This document shows, piece by piece, positions 48,601 to 63,500 of a DNA stretch of 64,000 nt (its first letter is position 1; each line of letters begins with the position of its first letter). Both the position numbers and the translations under genes were made by a program. The notes under the pieces were generated by a model. The model saw only the letters and a program-made list of their open reading frames with translations. It ran no database searches and was not told where the DNA came from. Source of the stretch: Taeniopygia guttata (taxonomy: Eukaryota; Chordata; Aves; Passeriformes; Estrildidae); NCBI RefSeq assembly GCF_048771995.1, contig NC_133026.1, positions 62,249,001 through 62,313,000 of the forward strand. Reading direction: 5' to 3'.

Positions 48601-51600
48601 AAACTCATACATTGTTGCAAGTATTTGATACGTGACTTCTGAACTGAGCTGGCTACATACAACTCCTCTTCCTCAGAGGCCAGTTTCCAAGGAGAGGCAA
48701 CAGTCAGCATTTAACCTCTGACTGATCAAACAGCTTTAAGTAAACTATGCCACTTTTCTCTGATGGATTTTTTAGCACTGTTCAATAAGAAATTAAAACC
48801 ATCTTTCAGCATGGAGGCACACAGGAAATTATGCAAGAATCCCTAAGCCTCTGAAACATGCTCGGCCAGTGAGAAGGAGCTACAGGGAAGCAAAGTAGGA
48901 AGCAACATCCAGTACAGGCAGGGACACATTACAGCTAAGTAGCACTTAGAGCAGTAAACTCTTGGGGAGAGCTTTCTTCATGGGATCCTAGTGTCCTCCA
49001 AGCATTTTTTCCTACCCCTTTCTCATTGCAGTCTCTACAGGCTACAGAAAGTGCTCCTTGCAGCATGCTAGGTTTCCCTTCTAGCATACCAATTAGCAAT
49101 AGGAGTCAGCTGACCACGCTCATTTGCTCCTCAACAAACAAGAGCAGCTAGTCAAAGTGCAGCCCCTTAATACAGCCCCTGGGAAAAAGGAAAGGGGAAA
49201 GGCAGGACCAGAACAGGCTCTAGGCTATAGAGACTAGAAGTGATCTTTGTGCTGGAGGAAGTATTGCCTATGAGTGAAAGAAAGCAGAGCTCTGACTTAC
49301 ACTGGGTTTCCCCCTCCTCTACAACTCTTAAGTAGGTCACTTCCTTTCTCTTTAGCACAGTTTCCTCATCTGTTTGTACAGACACTAACTTCTGCCAGAA
49401 CTAAGATGTGATCTGATAATAAGCATTGTAGCCTATAGAGCTCAGAGAGATGCTTGATAAAAGCTGCTTGAAACAAAAACCCACACTGATTTCCTTAATT
49501 AACCAGTAATATTGCTGGATTTTGAATGATGGGTTGCAACTCCTGTACACCCTACCCACACCCCTCCCTCATTAGCTGAGAGACCTAAATGCAGCACTGG
49601 AAAGGATGTCTTGGTCACTGAGTTCATCAAAACAGATTCACACAACCCCTTCCATAAACAAATCAAGAACTATCTTCTAGATGTTACTCTTGCCTTCTCC
49701 AAGGGACAATCTGTTTCTGCCTTCATACCAGAGTATCTGAAGTCATTTCAAGTCTCTGTGTCTAGAATGTCCTAAATATGGTCAGAAATTATACCAAGAT
49801 TATGCTCGGATTTACAAGATGGAGATTATATTCAACTTTAAAATTATGAAACCACCTTCCATTGAAGCACTCAAGTGCAGGTGTGTTAGATTTATAATGC
49901 AGTTATTCATGAACATACAAAAGATATCCAGACACTGCTTAAGTTGACAGACACTATCCTTTGTGAGCATAAGAAAACTGCAGGCAAGCAAAGAAAATTA
50001 TTACATACTGTATTTTAGTTTCTTCATCAGTCTGAAATGTTCTCTGAGCCAAGGCATATGGGATCCTTTTCTACAATTTGTTCTGCTTATGACAAAGCAT
50101 CCATTCCTTTGTGTTTGGTTAAAATTCTAAGTAAATAGGCTTCCTGCTACAAAACCGCATACTTTCACAGCTTCAAAAGTCATGCCTTATTCAGTCTTTC
50201 TCATTTGGAAGGTCAATACCAAATCTCAGAAATACCAGTATTTTCACATCTTTGTTCTGAATTTGGCAATTCCCAACTACCCAAATCCTACCTCTTTGTG
50301 GAGCTGAAGCAACAAGACTTTTCTCCTAATGTGAAAACATAACAATCAACATCCAAGAGGCACAAGAGCCCAAGCAACAAAACAGTCCTGAAATAGCAGG
50401 ATATTTCACCTCATAGAAGCAGCTAAAATAAATGAGGTAAAAATAATCAGCCAGTGTGTTCACAGACTCAGGAAGCAACGTCTACAACAGTATTTGGATC
50501 ACTGGGGATCCCAACAAGTCACAGAGATGGCTGTAACACAGCTGGAGCAGGGGCAGGGACTGTTAGCGCTGTGGTGAGCTGAAATTAGGCTCCAGGACCC
50601 ATGAGCCCGGGTGTTGGAGAGACCCCAGCTGAGGCTGATTGTGGCCATTAAAGCCTCTTAGTGCCTTGATGGTCCTGACAAATGAGCTCCTCCTTGAAAA
50701 CTCCAGAGTTAGATCCCTGCTAATGCTGATAATTCCAGTGTCTTGTATGGGATCGCAGCTCCTGATAGGAGAATCCCATGTGTGGGTGAAAATAATGCCT
50801 CTTGAGAATTGGAATTAGTCTTTCTGCCTGATGATCCAGCAGATCCCAAGGGACCCACTATGTCAACAACTGACTAGGTCTTTTCTAGATTTTCTACAAC
50901 CTGCAGAAGTACAAAAATAGCAGATACATATTTTCTATCCAACCATGAGTCAGAAGACTCCTCCTTGCAATTTAATAGGCATACTGAAAATTTCACTGTT
51001 GTGCAGTTTTGTCCCTTATGAGATGTTTTGGAAAACTTTTCCCTGGTCTTCAGGTCAATAAGGAACAAATCCATGCAGCACCATCAGTGCAGCCTGGCTG
51101 CAGGGACTGTGATGGTTCCTCAGAGGTGACAAAGTCCCACTGTGCAGCAGTGATGCCCTGCAGAGCATTACCTGGATATGAGGGAAACTCTGCCAGTAGT
51201 AGATGACCACAGTGAAGAGATGGTACACTAGGGGGTCAAAAAATGAAGGGGCAGTTAAAAGAGAAATATGTTCTCAGGAACACATCACCCGCAGAGCAGT
51301 GCTACGTCTTCTAAATATCACCTTCTCCTTTTTTTCTTTTTTTTTTTTTTTTTTCTTCTCTATGCAATGGCCAAAAACAGGTAGTTTCCAGCCTGAACCA
51401 TCAGAAGTAATCAGACAAATAAAAATATTTTATGAGAGTGGTCAGGAAAACTAGTGCTCCAGTTGTTCTCAACTCTTTCATGTGTGTAAAAGCAAAGCAA
51501 AAAGCTGTGAGCAGCCTGTGTCTGGGTTGCTCAAAGCTTTTCCTCCCCTTTCAGCCAGTAATTTATGAAAATGTATTAGAGGAAATAGTTGAACCAAAAT

Positions 51601-53540
51601 ACTGTATTCTCCCAGGTGCCCATCATTATGTGCAAATCTGCTTTACTAAGAAGACTGGGTGTTCTGGTGAGCTGAGCAAGTTGAATAGAGTTTGAATCTG
51701 TGAGTTTACACTGTCCTCAGATCATCCACCACCTGCATTCAGCCTTGGCAGAGTCCTGCTTTCACAGCTCTACCTGGGGCCGTTTCCCTGTGGGCACAGA
51801 CAGCAGCTCTCCTTGGGCTGCTCCCCTCACAATGCCAGTGATTTAACACACACACAAAGTTTTTTTGCCAATGCCATTTCTGCCTAACTGCTACACTATT
51901 TTTTTCTCTTCAGGCCAAAGAAGACAGGACACTACCTGTGGGAGGGGTTGCATGGTCCAGGCACTTGGGAGAGGAATGGCCACTTTACAGGCCTCCTATG
52001 CTCCAGAGCTGTGATTGCATCCGGAGGTGACACACGGTGCAACAGCTCAAATGTGACAGCCTTTTCTACACAGACACCTCCCAATTTCTGTTACACTGAC
52101 AATTGAGTTAACCCACCTGAAACTTTCCCAGATCTAGGTGGTATATAAATCTCCCCATCTCCTTTTTCTCTCATCTGGGAAGGGCATTTGGATTTACCTT
52201 TCTACTTACCTCTACCCCACACCTACACTGTATGACAAACCCTTTCACCCCACCCTTCAGCACACATTCTGAGAATCTGTTGTTTCCTTCAGCCTTAGTA
52301 AGTAGTTGATATGGAGGAAGAACAGATTGAAAGGCATTTTAACCGGCATGAAATTGGATACAAGTGGAGACCTTTCCCTCTGAAAGCTCATAGCGACACA
52401 CAAGATAGGAGCCCCTTTTGATTCACAGAAAATACAAAATTCAGAAAAAAATTACATTTTTACATTTTAGACCAAGCTACTTCTTTGTCCTACAGAATAG
52501 TCAGCCATCTCCTCCAGTCATCTTCTACTTAGACAGTGAGACTCACAACAAAGATGAGCCTCTGAAAGTAGCCTAAGAACCAAGGAAACTGCAGGGGCTT
52601 GTAAATGTCACCAGGCAAAAGCAAAGACAGCTTGTCCTGATGAAGGATTGCTTGTAATTATCCATTCTAAAGACCTTACTCTTAAATGGTTTGATCTGCT
52701 CAGGGGATAAACCGAACCAGTATGCTCACTCAGTTGAGTTAATCTCTTTATGCACTGGGATTTGTTATGACTGTCATTTGTCTCGAAGGCTTGTTAGTTC
52801 CATGCACACATATGGCAACGGGGTGAGAAGGATGACAACTATTCACTCTCAGGGCAGCCACTGAGCTTCTGCCGGGCTGGAATACCTAACACTGACCTGT
52901 CCTGAGGAAATTCCTCTCATCCAGGTATAAGGCAGGAGACCTTTAGGTCTGTTTCAAGCTTTATATCACCTCTGCAGCTTTCTGCTATTTTCCTCACTAC
53001 CTTCTCCGCCATCACCCTGGCTGGCTGTGACTCAGACTCATCCATTCTCCTCCATGCTTGGAAAACAGACACCAAGGAACACAGCTAGACACCAAGGAAA
53101 GCAGTTGGTCTCCTCCGTGTTTTATGTGCAATTTATGAGAATATGCAGAGGAAAGCCAGGCCAAGTGCTGCATTAAATGAAAGCAGCCAGGCTGCTTCAG
53201 AAGTGGCCAGCCCTGATGAGTACGGGGACTTGCCAGTGCAAAAGCTTTTTCCAGATGTTCCCCACAAGCAGGCCCTATACAATAACAGTGGCGAGGCAGT
53301 GTTAATGATTCCTGCCGAGTGCTTGGGGACGCCTGGACGCTGAAGGCACCGCCACCGGGGAGGTTGCACTATCAGAGCTCAGTGCCCCAGCTGCCCAGCG
53401 AGCGTTCTCCAGGCAGACCTGGAGCCACAGACGAGTCCGTGTCCTCTGTGTTCTCACAGCCCACGGAGCTTCTGCATCACGGGCAGTGCTGGAGGGGCAG
53501 TTCATAGCTTCAGCTCCCGTTATCTCCCAGGGCTGGGATC
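45670..53540. other. RIPK1-BPHL intergenic region (includes RIPK1 3' UTR)
   Basis: About 7.9 kb with no exon, RNA gene or clear mobile element recognised. The first few hundred bases probably hold the RIPK1 3' UTR. The remainder is AT-rich unique sequence with small T-rich and A-rich runs (for example about 51,327-51,358). A moderately GC-richer patch at about 50,500-50,800 is unexplained. Confidence 0.55.
45753..45758 (+). promoter_or_regulatory. Candidate RIPK1 polyadenylation signal AATAAA
   Basis: First AATAAA, 86 bases after the stop codon. Further copies lie at 45802-45807 and 46126-46131, so several 3' ends are possible. Which is used cannot be told from sequence. Confidence 0.45.
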
Positions 53541-54550
53541 TTTGCTCCCTGCAGACACCCCGGGCGATTCCGCGTCTCCCTTGTCTCCGCCTCTGGAAGA
53601 GGAGGGCTCCCCGCTCCCCGCCACGGCCGATGGCGCAGCCAAGCGCCTGTGCTCTCGCAGGAGGCTGGAGAGGGCAAAGCCCTCAACCCTCGCCTCCTGC
53701 TCTCAAGCGGGGACAGCACGATCCCTTCCACACCTCCAAGGCGGGATCAAGAACCGGGAAACGATACGGGAGGAGGGACCAACAGACCCGCTCCGGCCCC
53801 ACACCTGTCGCGGGGGGCGGGGCCACAGCCCAGAAACCAATCCCGCCCATTCTCTCCTGAGTGACAGCGGCGGCCACCAATCAGAGTGCGGGCAGCGCAC
53901 CGCCCCTCTCCCTGCACGGGCCATGGAGGCGGCCCCGCCTCCCGCCCGGCGGGGGAGACACGGGTGGAGAGGGGAGGAGAGGCGGGCCGGCCCTGAGAGG
54001 GGCAGGACACGGGGCGGGAGGGGAGGCGGGCCAGCTCCCCCGTCTCCTTCCCTCCCCGCCGGCCTCGCTGGGTGCGATGTTTTGGCGGAGCGCGGGCCGG
54101 GCCCTCCGGGCTCTGGCGCTGCTGCAGTTGCAGCCGCCCGCCCGGACAGCGCCGCTCCCGCCCCGCGGACCGGCCGCCTGCTACGGGTAAAATCCACAGC
54201 CGCCTCCTTCTCCCTTTCCCCAGCTCCCTCCTCCCTTCCCGCGGCTTGGGGAAGGGGGTGTTTGTCAGACAGGCGGCGGGATAGACAAAGCGTGTCAGCA
54301 GAGGGGGTGTTGCGTCGGGTCGGGAGGGCGGAGGTGACACAGCGGGGACTCGGGCAGTGTCCTGAGGAGCCGGCTCCTGCTTTCCCTGCGCTGCAGGATC
54401 CGTACCAGGAAGGCTCCGCAGCGCCGTCTGGGCAGTGCCTGTCGCCCTCCCCTGTGGCGGTCCCCGCAGGGCAGGACGTGTCGCTGGCCGCCAGCCCTCC
54501 GCCGCCTGCTGCTGGTAAGGGGCTCCCTGGAGGTCGCCGAGGTAGCCAAG
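53540..54550 (+). promoter_or_regulatory. CpG island and promoter of BPHL
   Basis: Dense CpG over about 1 kb around the BPHL start codon. Two CCAAT boxes are visible (AAACCAATCCCGCCC near 53,835 and CCACCAATCAGAG near 53,873), with GC boxes GGGGCGGGGCC at about 53,814 and GGGGCGGGAGG at about 54,011. No TATA box is seen. Layout is typical of a housekeeping promoter. The exact start site is unknown. Confidence 0.75.
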
Positions 54551-57500
54551 AGAACACACGTATCTAATCTATATCATCCTGCTTATTCCGCAGATCCTGT
54601 TGAGGAAAACTGACATAGTACCATAATATTTTTTCCCCGCACAGATAAAGAGCAGGTCGTATTGTAGCACAGCTGGAACACAGGTAGTTCCCAGATTAAC
54701 CTGCACTCCTTGACAGTACGAGGAACAAGATCTGCCAACTCTGCATCTGTGCTGCCTTGGTAAACGTAGGCAGTATGTAGCCAACGCTTCTCAAAGAGTT
54801 GTACACCTTAACATTAATAATTCAAAATACCAGGGTGGGTTTTTTGGTTTTTTGTTTTGTTTTACCACAGTTTCCAATTCTTTCAACCAATTAAAAAAAA
54901 CATTCTTTACAAAAACCTAACAGAAGTGAAGTCATCCTACTGACAAGCACACTGATGAAACCCGAAGATTTCAGGGTCCCAGAAATTTGGTATTGGAAGG
55001 ATTTAGTATGCCTTGGATGTTGCCAATTCCAATACAATTTCTCAGTGCATAAAAACCCCAACTCATTTGTTGTTAGTCCAAAAAGTATTGAAAATACCCT
55101 CTGTGTGAAACTCCTGGATTTCAGTGAGCTTCACACTGAAGCGTAATCCAAGAATGGAAAAGCATCACAGACTCAGCAAAATTCTCAAGGCCCAGATGCT
55201 AATAATTAATCCTAAAAACACAGAACTGTGTGGAAAAAAATCTGAATCAGGAAAGCAGAATATATAACAGTCTGTTAAACTGTACATTGCTAACCTGTTT
55301 CTTAAAAAGTAACAAGATATTGACTGTTTCTGTTTTGTTAGGAACTGAATGTGGGTTTGGCAATTATTAATCATAAGCAAAAAAGCCCATCACATTATTC
55401 TTAAAATTTAATAAGAGCAATGTGCGCCTATTGAAATTGATGTCAAATAAAAGATGGCATATGAAGAATATGCCATGAAGAAAAAAAGTGAAAGTCAGTA
55501 ATTCAAAAAGGGGGTAAGGCAGCCATATGAGTGCTACATGCAGAATTTGAATTGTGAGATGTAATAAACCACATCAAATGTGATACATGGACTATGGACT
55601 ATAAGGAAGTGCTCATTATATATATATATGTCTATATATGTATATTGCATTACAGGCAAACGATCACATTAGCATAGCAATTTAGCAAAACTCACTGAAG
55701 TTATAATTACACAATTTCTTTGAGCTGTACTCTTGCCACAGATCTGCATTTGTACTCCAGTTCTCAAATTGGATCTGCACATAAGGAGCTGATACTATTC
55801 TTCAGTTACAGCTTTTATTCAGGCATGTGGCATGAAGGGTTACATAGATCCAAGATTCTACTTAAAATTAAAATGGCTTTATGTTGAAGAGGTTCTGTGG
55901 TTTAACTGCCACTTATTTATTAGGAACCTGAGTTTGCAAGCTATTATTCATTTTTTTAATGAAAAGGGTTTAAATTACTGGGACTGCTTTTACCTGTAAT
56001 CCACCACTTTCACCTCTATACATACTGTAAGTAGTTCAGACTTTATATATAAAAATTAAATTGCTAATGAATTGCCCAGTGCATATCATGGAATAGAGAT
56101 TGTTATTATATCAAAGGCTGGAAAACAACATGTCTCTATGTACATGAAATTCACAGTGATTAAATTTACAGGGCATGAATATTTAATCTAGGTAAAATTA
56201 TGGTTACTCAATAACCATATGTAACCAAATGACAAGATTTTAATCATATTACCTTTAAATAAAATTAATTAGGCTGTTGAAAAGATGTTTTGCAACCATT
56301 AGGGCATAAATTTGCCTGGGAGAACAGATGTAGTGGTTTATACTTTTAAGAAGATACTTTGAATCTGTGCTACTTCTGCTTTCTCACTAGGGGTTGGTAC
56401 CTGGACATGGTTTCTTAGGTCACTTATTTGCATTTACACATATATCTCCCTTTGTACTGAAGATTAGTGTAGGGGTTTAAGTGTTGGGGCTGAGAGACAG
56501 CCTGTGCAGTCGGTTTATGTGGTGATTTTTTAGTGTGTGGATTTATTGCTCATGTGGTATTTTTCAATTAAGCATTATCTCCTGGTGAGATTACACTGAC
56601 AGAAATATTATTACCACATTCTTCTTCTCTGCTCTCATCTCAGTGCAAAGTGGTTTTCATTGCAGACCCTGTGGTTCATGAGGAGCAGCAACAATAGATT
56701 GTGGTTTCTCTGGCAGATGAAGAGGCTCAGTTTAGTAATAGCAAGGTGAACACCAGCCATTTTGAAATGGCTGTGACAGAATGAGGTTTCTCCTCTCTAA
56801 TGTATTTATTTCGATGTTTTTGTAGCCATGTAAAGCTGCCTTTATATTTTCCTGGTTGCACCATCAAAACTGTTTTCCCACCCCCAATCCTTTAGCCTAG
56901 GTATGGATATTACATAGTGGTCACAACTGAATAATTCTCTTCTCCTGAGAAGCTTTTTTTAATCTTCTATGGACCCATGAGATGCAAGTGACCCATTAAA
57001 ATATCACAGTGGTGTCATTAATATCTAGGAAAAGTAATTATTCTGTGTTCCTGGAGTGACCAGGTAGTAATAAAAATTAACTCTCTGAATGTTTTCCTAT
57101 TTCTCTCTTCTTTCTCTGTCCCTAGTACTTCAGTAACATCTGCCAAAATCCAAGTGAATGGAGTCTACCTGCATTATCAGCAAACAGGAGAAGGAAGCCA
57201 TGCAGTTCTTCTGCTTCCAGGAATGCTAGGTTTGGAGATTTTATCTTGTCTTTGTAGAGCAACCACCTCTTTATCGAAGTGGTCTCCAGCAAGAATGCAC
57301 AAAACTATTTTGTAATGTATTCAACACCTGATTATGGAGCATTGTAATTTAAAAAAAATTGCTGCACTTAAAACAGAAGCGAAATTGCAGAGTTGTTGCT
57401 ACCAGTTAACAGTTTTTAGAAGATTTTATTTATCTTACCAGGCACCTTTTATACAATGTCTTGACTCACCTAGTGGTCACTTGGACTTTTGGATTTAACT

Positions 57501-60500
57501 GTGCAAAGGTGGTGTCCAGGACAGGTGGCAAATAGCTACACAAGGTGAAAAAGAGCAGAAGGGAGGAAAAAACAGGTCAGCTATATTTGTTACACAGACT
57601 GAATTATGCATTCCTCTTTAGAAGCTGGATGGATTCCAACTGAATTTATAGACATAATGTAACCCTTACAGTTTATTGTGAAAAAGTCAGTGTTAAAATT
57701 TATTTTTTGCTTACAGATATATTTTCACGTTTTGTTTATTCAGGGTAACATCATTAAGATTCTCAGTGATTTTTTGAGATGGACAACAGGTTCTGCTAGC
57801 TGAGTGGTGTTTGTCCATTGAAAACTCTGTTTTTAATAACAACCTTTTAAAATTAACACAGCCTATTTTTTCTGGGTTTTTGCAGTTCTAAAGGATCCAT
57901 CAGACTTACCAACAGTTCATGGCAGGCTGTCAGTAGGACTGTTACTGTGCACAGAGTTGAGCAAATGCTTAATTGAATTGCTGGATAAGATGATAAAATG
58001 TCAAGAACTGAAGAGCAGGAAACATTTTCTTCTTGGCAGCAATGTTTTCAAGTCTTCATGGAGTGGTTCTTTCTTTCAAAGAATTCTCAAGGGGATGGTG
58101 GAAAAAAATTAATACTGGTCATTCTTCAAGTTGTCATATGTTTCAATCTATTGATTTTAAACAGCTTTTTAAACTAGCAATACTGTTGCCAATGCAAACT
58201 CTTTAAACAGGAATAATGTATTTCTGCAGTTGTGAGCAATATTATTGTTATTGATTATTTTTGTTATTATGCATACATTGCTATCATCACAGCAGGCTAT
58301 ATAAAGCCTCTTTTATAACTTAGACCTGTTGATGGTATCTGAGGACTGATTTCTCCAAATCAACAGGAAAAAAAAAACTCTTAAATGCCTTTAAATGGCC
58401 TTTTAATATAGCAACAGATAGCAGATTTCATATTTCAGCACATTAAATTTGAACAAGTTTTAATCAAATAGCATTTGATACTATTACCACATGACCACAA
58501 TACAAGCAACACAAACTGCAGTCTTACTTTCATGCTAGGTTAACTTCATTCATAGATAGCTTAGTGTAATAGACAGGAGTACTTAATTTTTAAATCCTTT
58601 GAAGGTCTGAATCATTTATAGGAGAAATGGGTCCACATCAGAAAAAAAGGCTGTATTTGGCTTAATTTTACATATTAGAAAAATGAAATTATATAATTTT
58701 ATGCTTCTGTGTCACCACAGTCTCCTCAGGCAACAAAGTATTCAAAGGTCAGCTTTAAGCACCAAAAGAGATGCTTTATCAAGTAATAACTGTCTGGCAC
58801 AGTGCTTTTTCACTTGCAAATTTGTAGAAAAATATTCCTGCCCTCTCAGTGTCATCTGTATTGCCCAGGTAAACAGCAATGACCATGCTGTGCTTTAAAT
58901 CTGTCAGATATAAATCCCTACTCAACTAACTCAGTTTAAGATACTGTATTTACTCATACATGAGAATGCTGTTCTTGACAACCTTTCATACCTACCAGAA
59001 ATGGTTTGCTTTGAACATATTGCAGATGCTTCTAAAGATTTTAGTTGTGGCACTTCCTGTCTAAGAGTTGCAATGGATAGTTACAATTAAAGATACTTCA
59101 CTGTTGGATAATTTCTTATTTGGAGTGAAGTTACAAGTTTTCCCCACTTTCCCTTGAGAGAATGTATACTATGTATGTAGTATGGTGGTTAATAAAATTG
59201 AAAAATTATAATGTTTCAGGTAGTGGTCAAACTGATTTTGGACCTCAGCTTAAGTCTATGAATAAGCAACTTTTCACAATTGTTGCTTGGGATCCTCGGG
59301 GTTATGGAAAGTCCATTCCTCCATCTCGAGACTTTCCTCCAGATTTCTTTGAGAGGGATGCAAAAGATGCTGTGGATCTTATGCAGGTAAATCTGTTATG
59401 AGATTTTTATTATTTCTTTTTTTTAAGTTGTTTTCCTTAAATTTTGAGGATGAGGAAGGTTGTTTCCAGCAGACAGCAGATTATGAAAAGACCATACAAA
59501 TGAAGGCTAAAAGCATATACACACTATTCTAGAAAATATTTTCTTCTTCCACCTATTCTGCAAGATACATAGAGGTTCAGCAATGGGAATTAATATAAAG
59601 CAATATGCTTTTATTCTAAGGCCCTGCCCTAAGAGGTTTGTAGCCAAAAACCATATAAGTTTAGTTAAATGTGTGCATAAGAAACAAAGTCTATGCAAAG
59701 TAATTTGATTGAAGGGATTACCAGCCCTTTAACTGAAGGGCTCTTAGGAAATTTTCTATCAAATAGAATCTTGGCATTTTGCCTTGAGCAGCCCATTTTA
59801 AGCAACATTTGATTCTAAAAATTAACTTGATGCTTTATTTTACAGCATATTACTGAAGTAATTTTTGTGGGAAATCAAAGGCTTCCTGTGACCATACCAA
59901 ATCTTACTAATTAATACTGCTATTGTGGTTATAAAGAATATGGCCTAAAGCTGTTATTATTTCTCCTTCTTGCAGAATTTTTTATTCTAATCTGTGTTTC
60001 TGTGTTCCTCTTTTATTCTGTCCTATAACTGCAAACACTATTTTCTGGTTTAGCTTTAACTAATATTCTTTTTTATATTAAAAAGACCATGTTAAGAAAT
60101 TTGACAGGGCATTAAAATTCCAAAAATATGAGGCAAGATTCAGACATTCAGTCCAACTGTATTTCTGTAGTAAACAATAACCTGGCTGAAAACCCATCTG
60201 AAACTGGAAATGTGGCCTTCCAGGTGGATTCTGCATAGTGAAACAAAGTAAGTCTGACAACAGAATCAGGATTAAGACACAGATTTGCCCTCTAACCATA
60301 AAAGCTATCTCTCTGTACTGTAAATCTTCAATTCCTTCTGCTACACTAGCAAAGAAAATAAAGATGCTGCCATGAATAGGTGACAAACTTGTGGTCTAAA
60401 TGGTTGCTCCCCTTTCTTGTCTCTGATCAAATACTAATAAATGCAAAATATTAAACAGAGCTTTCCCCAAAGGGAATGTAACCATGTAGCTTCCAGCCAA

Positions 60501-63500
60501 ACGGAACAGCAGCCTACCAATCTCTAGAGCTGCCAAAGCAAATGAGGCATAGCATCCTGTTTCTTTGAAGATGTTTCTCAATATAAGCATACAATAACAA
60601 CTTACTAAAGTGTTTCCAAGCGTGGATGACTTGCTTCTATTTTAGGATATTATAAAGGATAGCACAAATCCCAAGGAATCATTACAACTATGATTTCCAG
60701 AATATAACAGTTTATATACATCATCCAGCCTAAAATCATCCAAAAAACATATCCCTGTGGGTGAGCCTTCAGAACCTTTGTTCTAGTCTCCTTCAGATTC
60801 TGGTGTCTCTGCTGGAGCTGAGTGATACAAGGTTTCTGTGAAATAACAAAAGCTGTAATTCTGTGGAGCATTTAGCACCTTTATGCAGAAGATACTGTTC
60901 TGTATCTCCATTTGTCTTCTGTGAAGGAGTTTACTTGAAATAGAAGGAATATAGTGCACCTGAGTCCACTTTGCTGCCCTCTACCCCAATGTCTAATGCT
61001 AGCAAAGTCAATAGCATTAAAAAAATAATTAGGGAAATAATCAGTGTTTATATTTAAGAAGTTCTTACTCTTCAGAACCACTGTCCTAGCAAAAGGATGG
61101 GCTTAGGCTTCTGTATGTTTTTGTAGATCAACTGTAACTTTTGCTTGTGGTACACTCCCTGTGATGCAGTGAAAGCATACATGCAGTGCACAGTGATGTG
61201 TTGCAGCTCACTGTTGTATGTGGTCATTGGATTGCATTTCACATAGGCCTGGATGGAGAAGGTGACTTCAAAATAAATTTTGTTCACTCACTGAGTAAAG
61301 GCAGCACAAAATCACCCATAAAACTGTGCTGTGCAATCAGCTTTCAGGTTATTGGCCATGTTAGGTTAGTGACCTACTGTAAGTAGTTAAAAATTACAGC
61401 AAGCAAACATGCACACCTTATCCAGCACATCTGTTACATCACATTGTTTTTCTGAAGGCTGCAGAGGATAAATTAAATTCCTCCTGCTGGAAAGGCATCC
61501 TGAGATACCCCAAAGAATGCATCAAGATAAAGGCTAGTAAAGATGAGAAATAATGGAGGCAAACATCTCAAATAACCTGGATGAAGAACAAAAATTGAAT
61601 CAGCTATTCCATCCATCAGCCAACTTTTAGCCCCATCATTTGCTACTGGCAGTAGGGGAACAGTAGCAACATCAAAAATTAGCCTTTACAAGCACTGCTG
61701 CAAACCCCCAGAATCTGCCAAGATACCAGGAGCCCTTCAGGAGCACAATAGTGAAAGTTGGACGCAGATGATCTACCTCTTCGTCAGACCAAGGCCAGCT
61801 TCTGATCAGCTACAAAAATTCAAAGTTCTCTTTTCTTGTTATCAGCTCTTACTTCACATGTCCCTTTCTTTCCCCTATCTTATTTATTTTCTGCTTAGTA
61901 ATTACAGATTTGCAGAGTGAAATCTAAAATTGGTCAAAACTACAGTGAGCAGAACACTGAGGATGAAGCCAAAAACAGAAAAGCCTTGTAGGGATAGAAA
62001 TCTGCTAAATATTGAGTTGATTAGTAAAGTTGTGCCTCACTTGATCATCAAGTTTATAAGCAAAGTAGAAACTTCTTTTTCTCCCTTTGTATGAGGGAGA
62101 GTTGTTTCTGTCATTGCCTGCATTTTTGCTTTCTTCTATCATAACAAAGCAGGCCTGGACTTCCGACACCAGCAAGCACCAAAGCAACTCATTCAACTAA
62201 CTTGCTCTTTTTGCTCCAAAGGTACAATAGTCTCCTTAATTACATCTAAAAGGCTGTAATTTCTGTAGAACAAAAGCAAAAAACAGTGTGAAATATATTT
62301 TCTTGTGAATGAGTTCACAAACTGCAGTTCCTGTATGCAAAACTTCAAGTATTGCTTAACCATTGTACCGCTGGTTAACCATCGTCCCTCTACAACCTTC
62401 AGATGAGTGCCTTTACCTTCCCCACTCTTTCTTCACTGAACATAACACACACAAAATTCTCTCACCTGTGACTATCAGTACTCCCTACAACATATAGTCA
62501 TTTATGAGGAAACAAGAGTTACAAATTCTAGAACAAAGCATTATCATAGAATCACAGAACGTGCTGAGTTGGAAGGGACCCATCAGGATCATTGAGTACA
62601 ACTCCTGGCCCTGTGCAGGACACTCCAAGGCTCACACCATGTGCCTGAGAACATTGTACAAATGCTTCTTGTGCTCTGTCAGGCTTGGTGCTGTGACCAT
62701 TGCCCTGTGGAGCTGTTCAGTTTCACCTTTTCCTGATATCCAACCTAAACCTCCCCCAACTCAGCTTCATGCCATTCCCTTGGGTCCTGTCACTGGTCAG
62801 AATGAATTAAGGTCTTGGTTGTAAAAGTTTTTGCCCTAAGCTTTCCTTTTGAAGAAAGAGGCATTTAGTTATTCATGTTTCAAATCGCAACTGACCGTGA
62901 AGTAACATTTCAAACATACACTTACTAGCTTCAGAAAATGTGAATAAGCAACTAAAATTTGATACATTCCTTCAGAAAATACTTTAAGCATTTTTTGGTT
63001 GTTATCAAAAAGCAGATTTTCTAGTTGTTGTTGTTTTTGGTTGTTACCAAAAAGAAGATAACATCAGTAAACCAGATCACTGACTTCCATTTTTCAAGTC
63101 TTACATTTTTCTTTTTCTTAAGTTTAGCTTAATCTTGGATTGCTTACCATCCACACTGTGGTAGTCTTTGCCAACTTCACACCAAGAGTTTCCACAGATT
63201 CTTCATATCATCAGGCTCTCTGAAAAGGTCTTTACTCTCCATTTTAAATCAACTTTTCTTTTTTGGGGGGGCTTTTTAAAATGCAGCAGGAATCTAATAG
63301 GACTACTGCCTGTTTCATAGAACAGTTATAGAAAACTGAAATGGCAGGTGTAATTTCTTGTTTTCTAAATATTTGACTATTTTTAGCATTTTTATATATA
63401 GTAAGAAAATTATGTTTTCTAATTATTAAAGCTAACTACAGTTTAACTACGTAGTGTTGTGCCTAAAATGGTAGAATTAATTTTCAAGAAATACTTGACA

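Noticed and set aside
53542-54567. 341-codon plus-strand and 284/270-codon minus-strand frames around the BPHL promoter
   Set aside because: Composition artefacts of the CpG island. Only the frame starting at 54077 gives BPHL homology and splices correctly.
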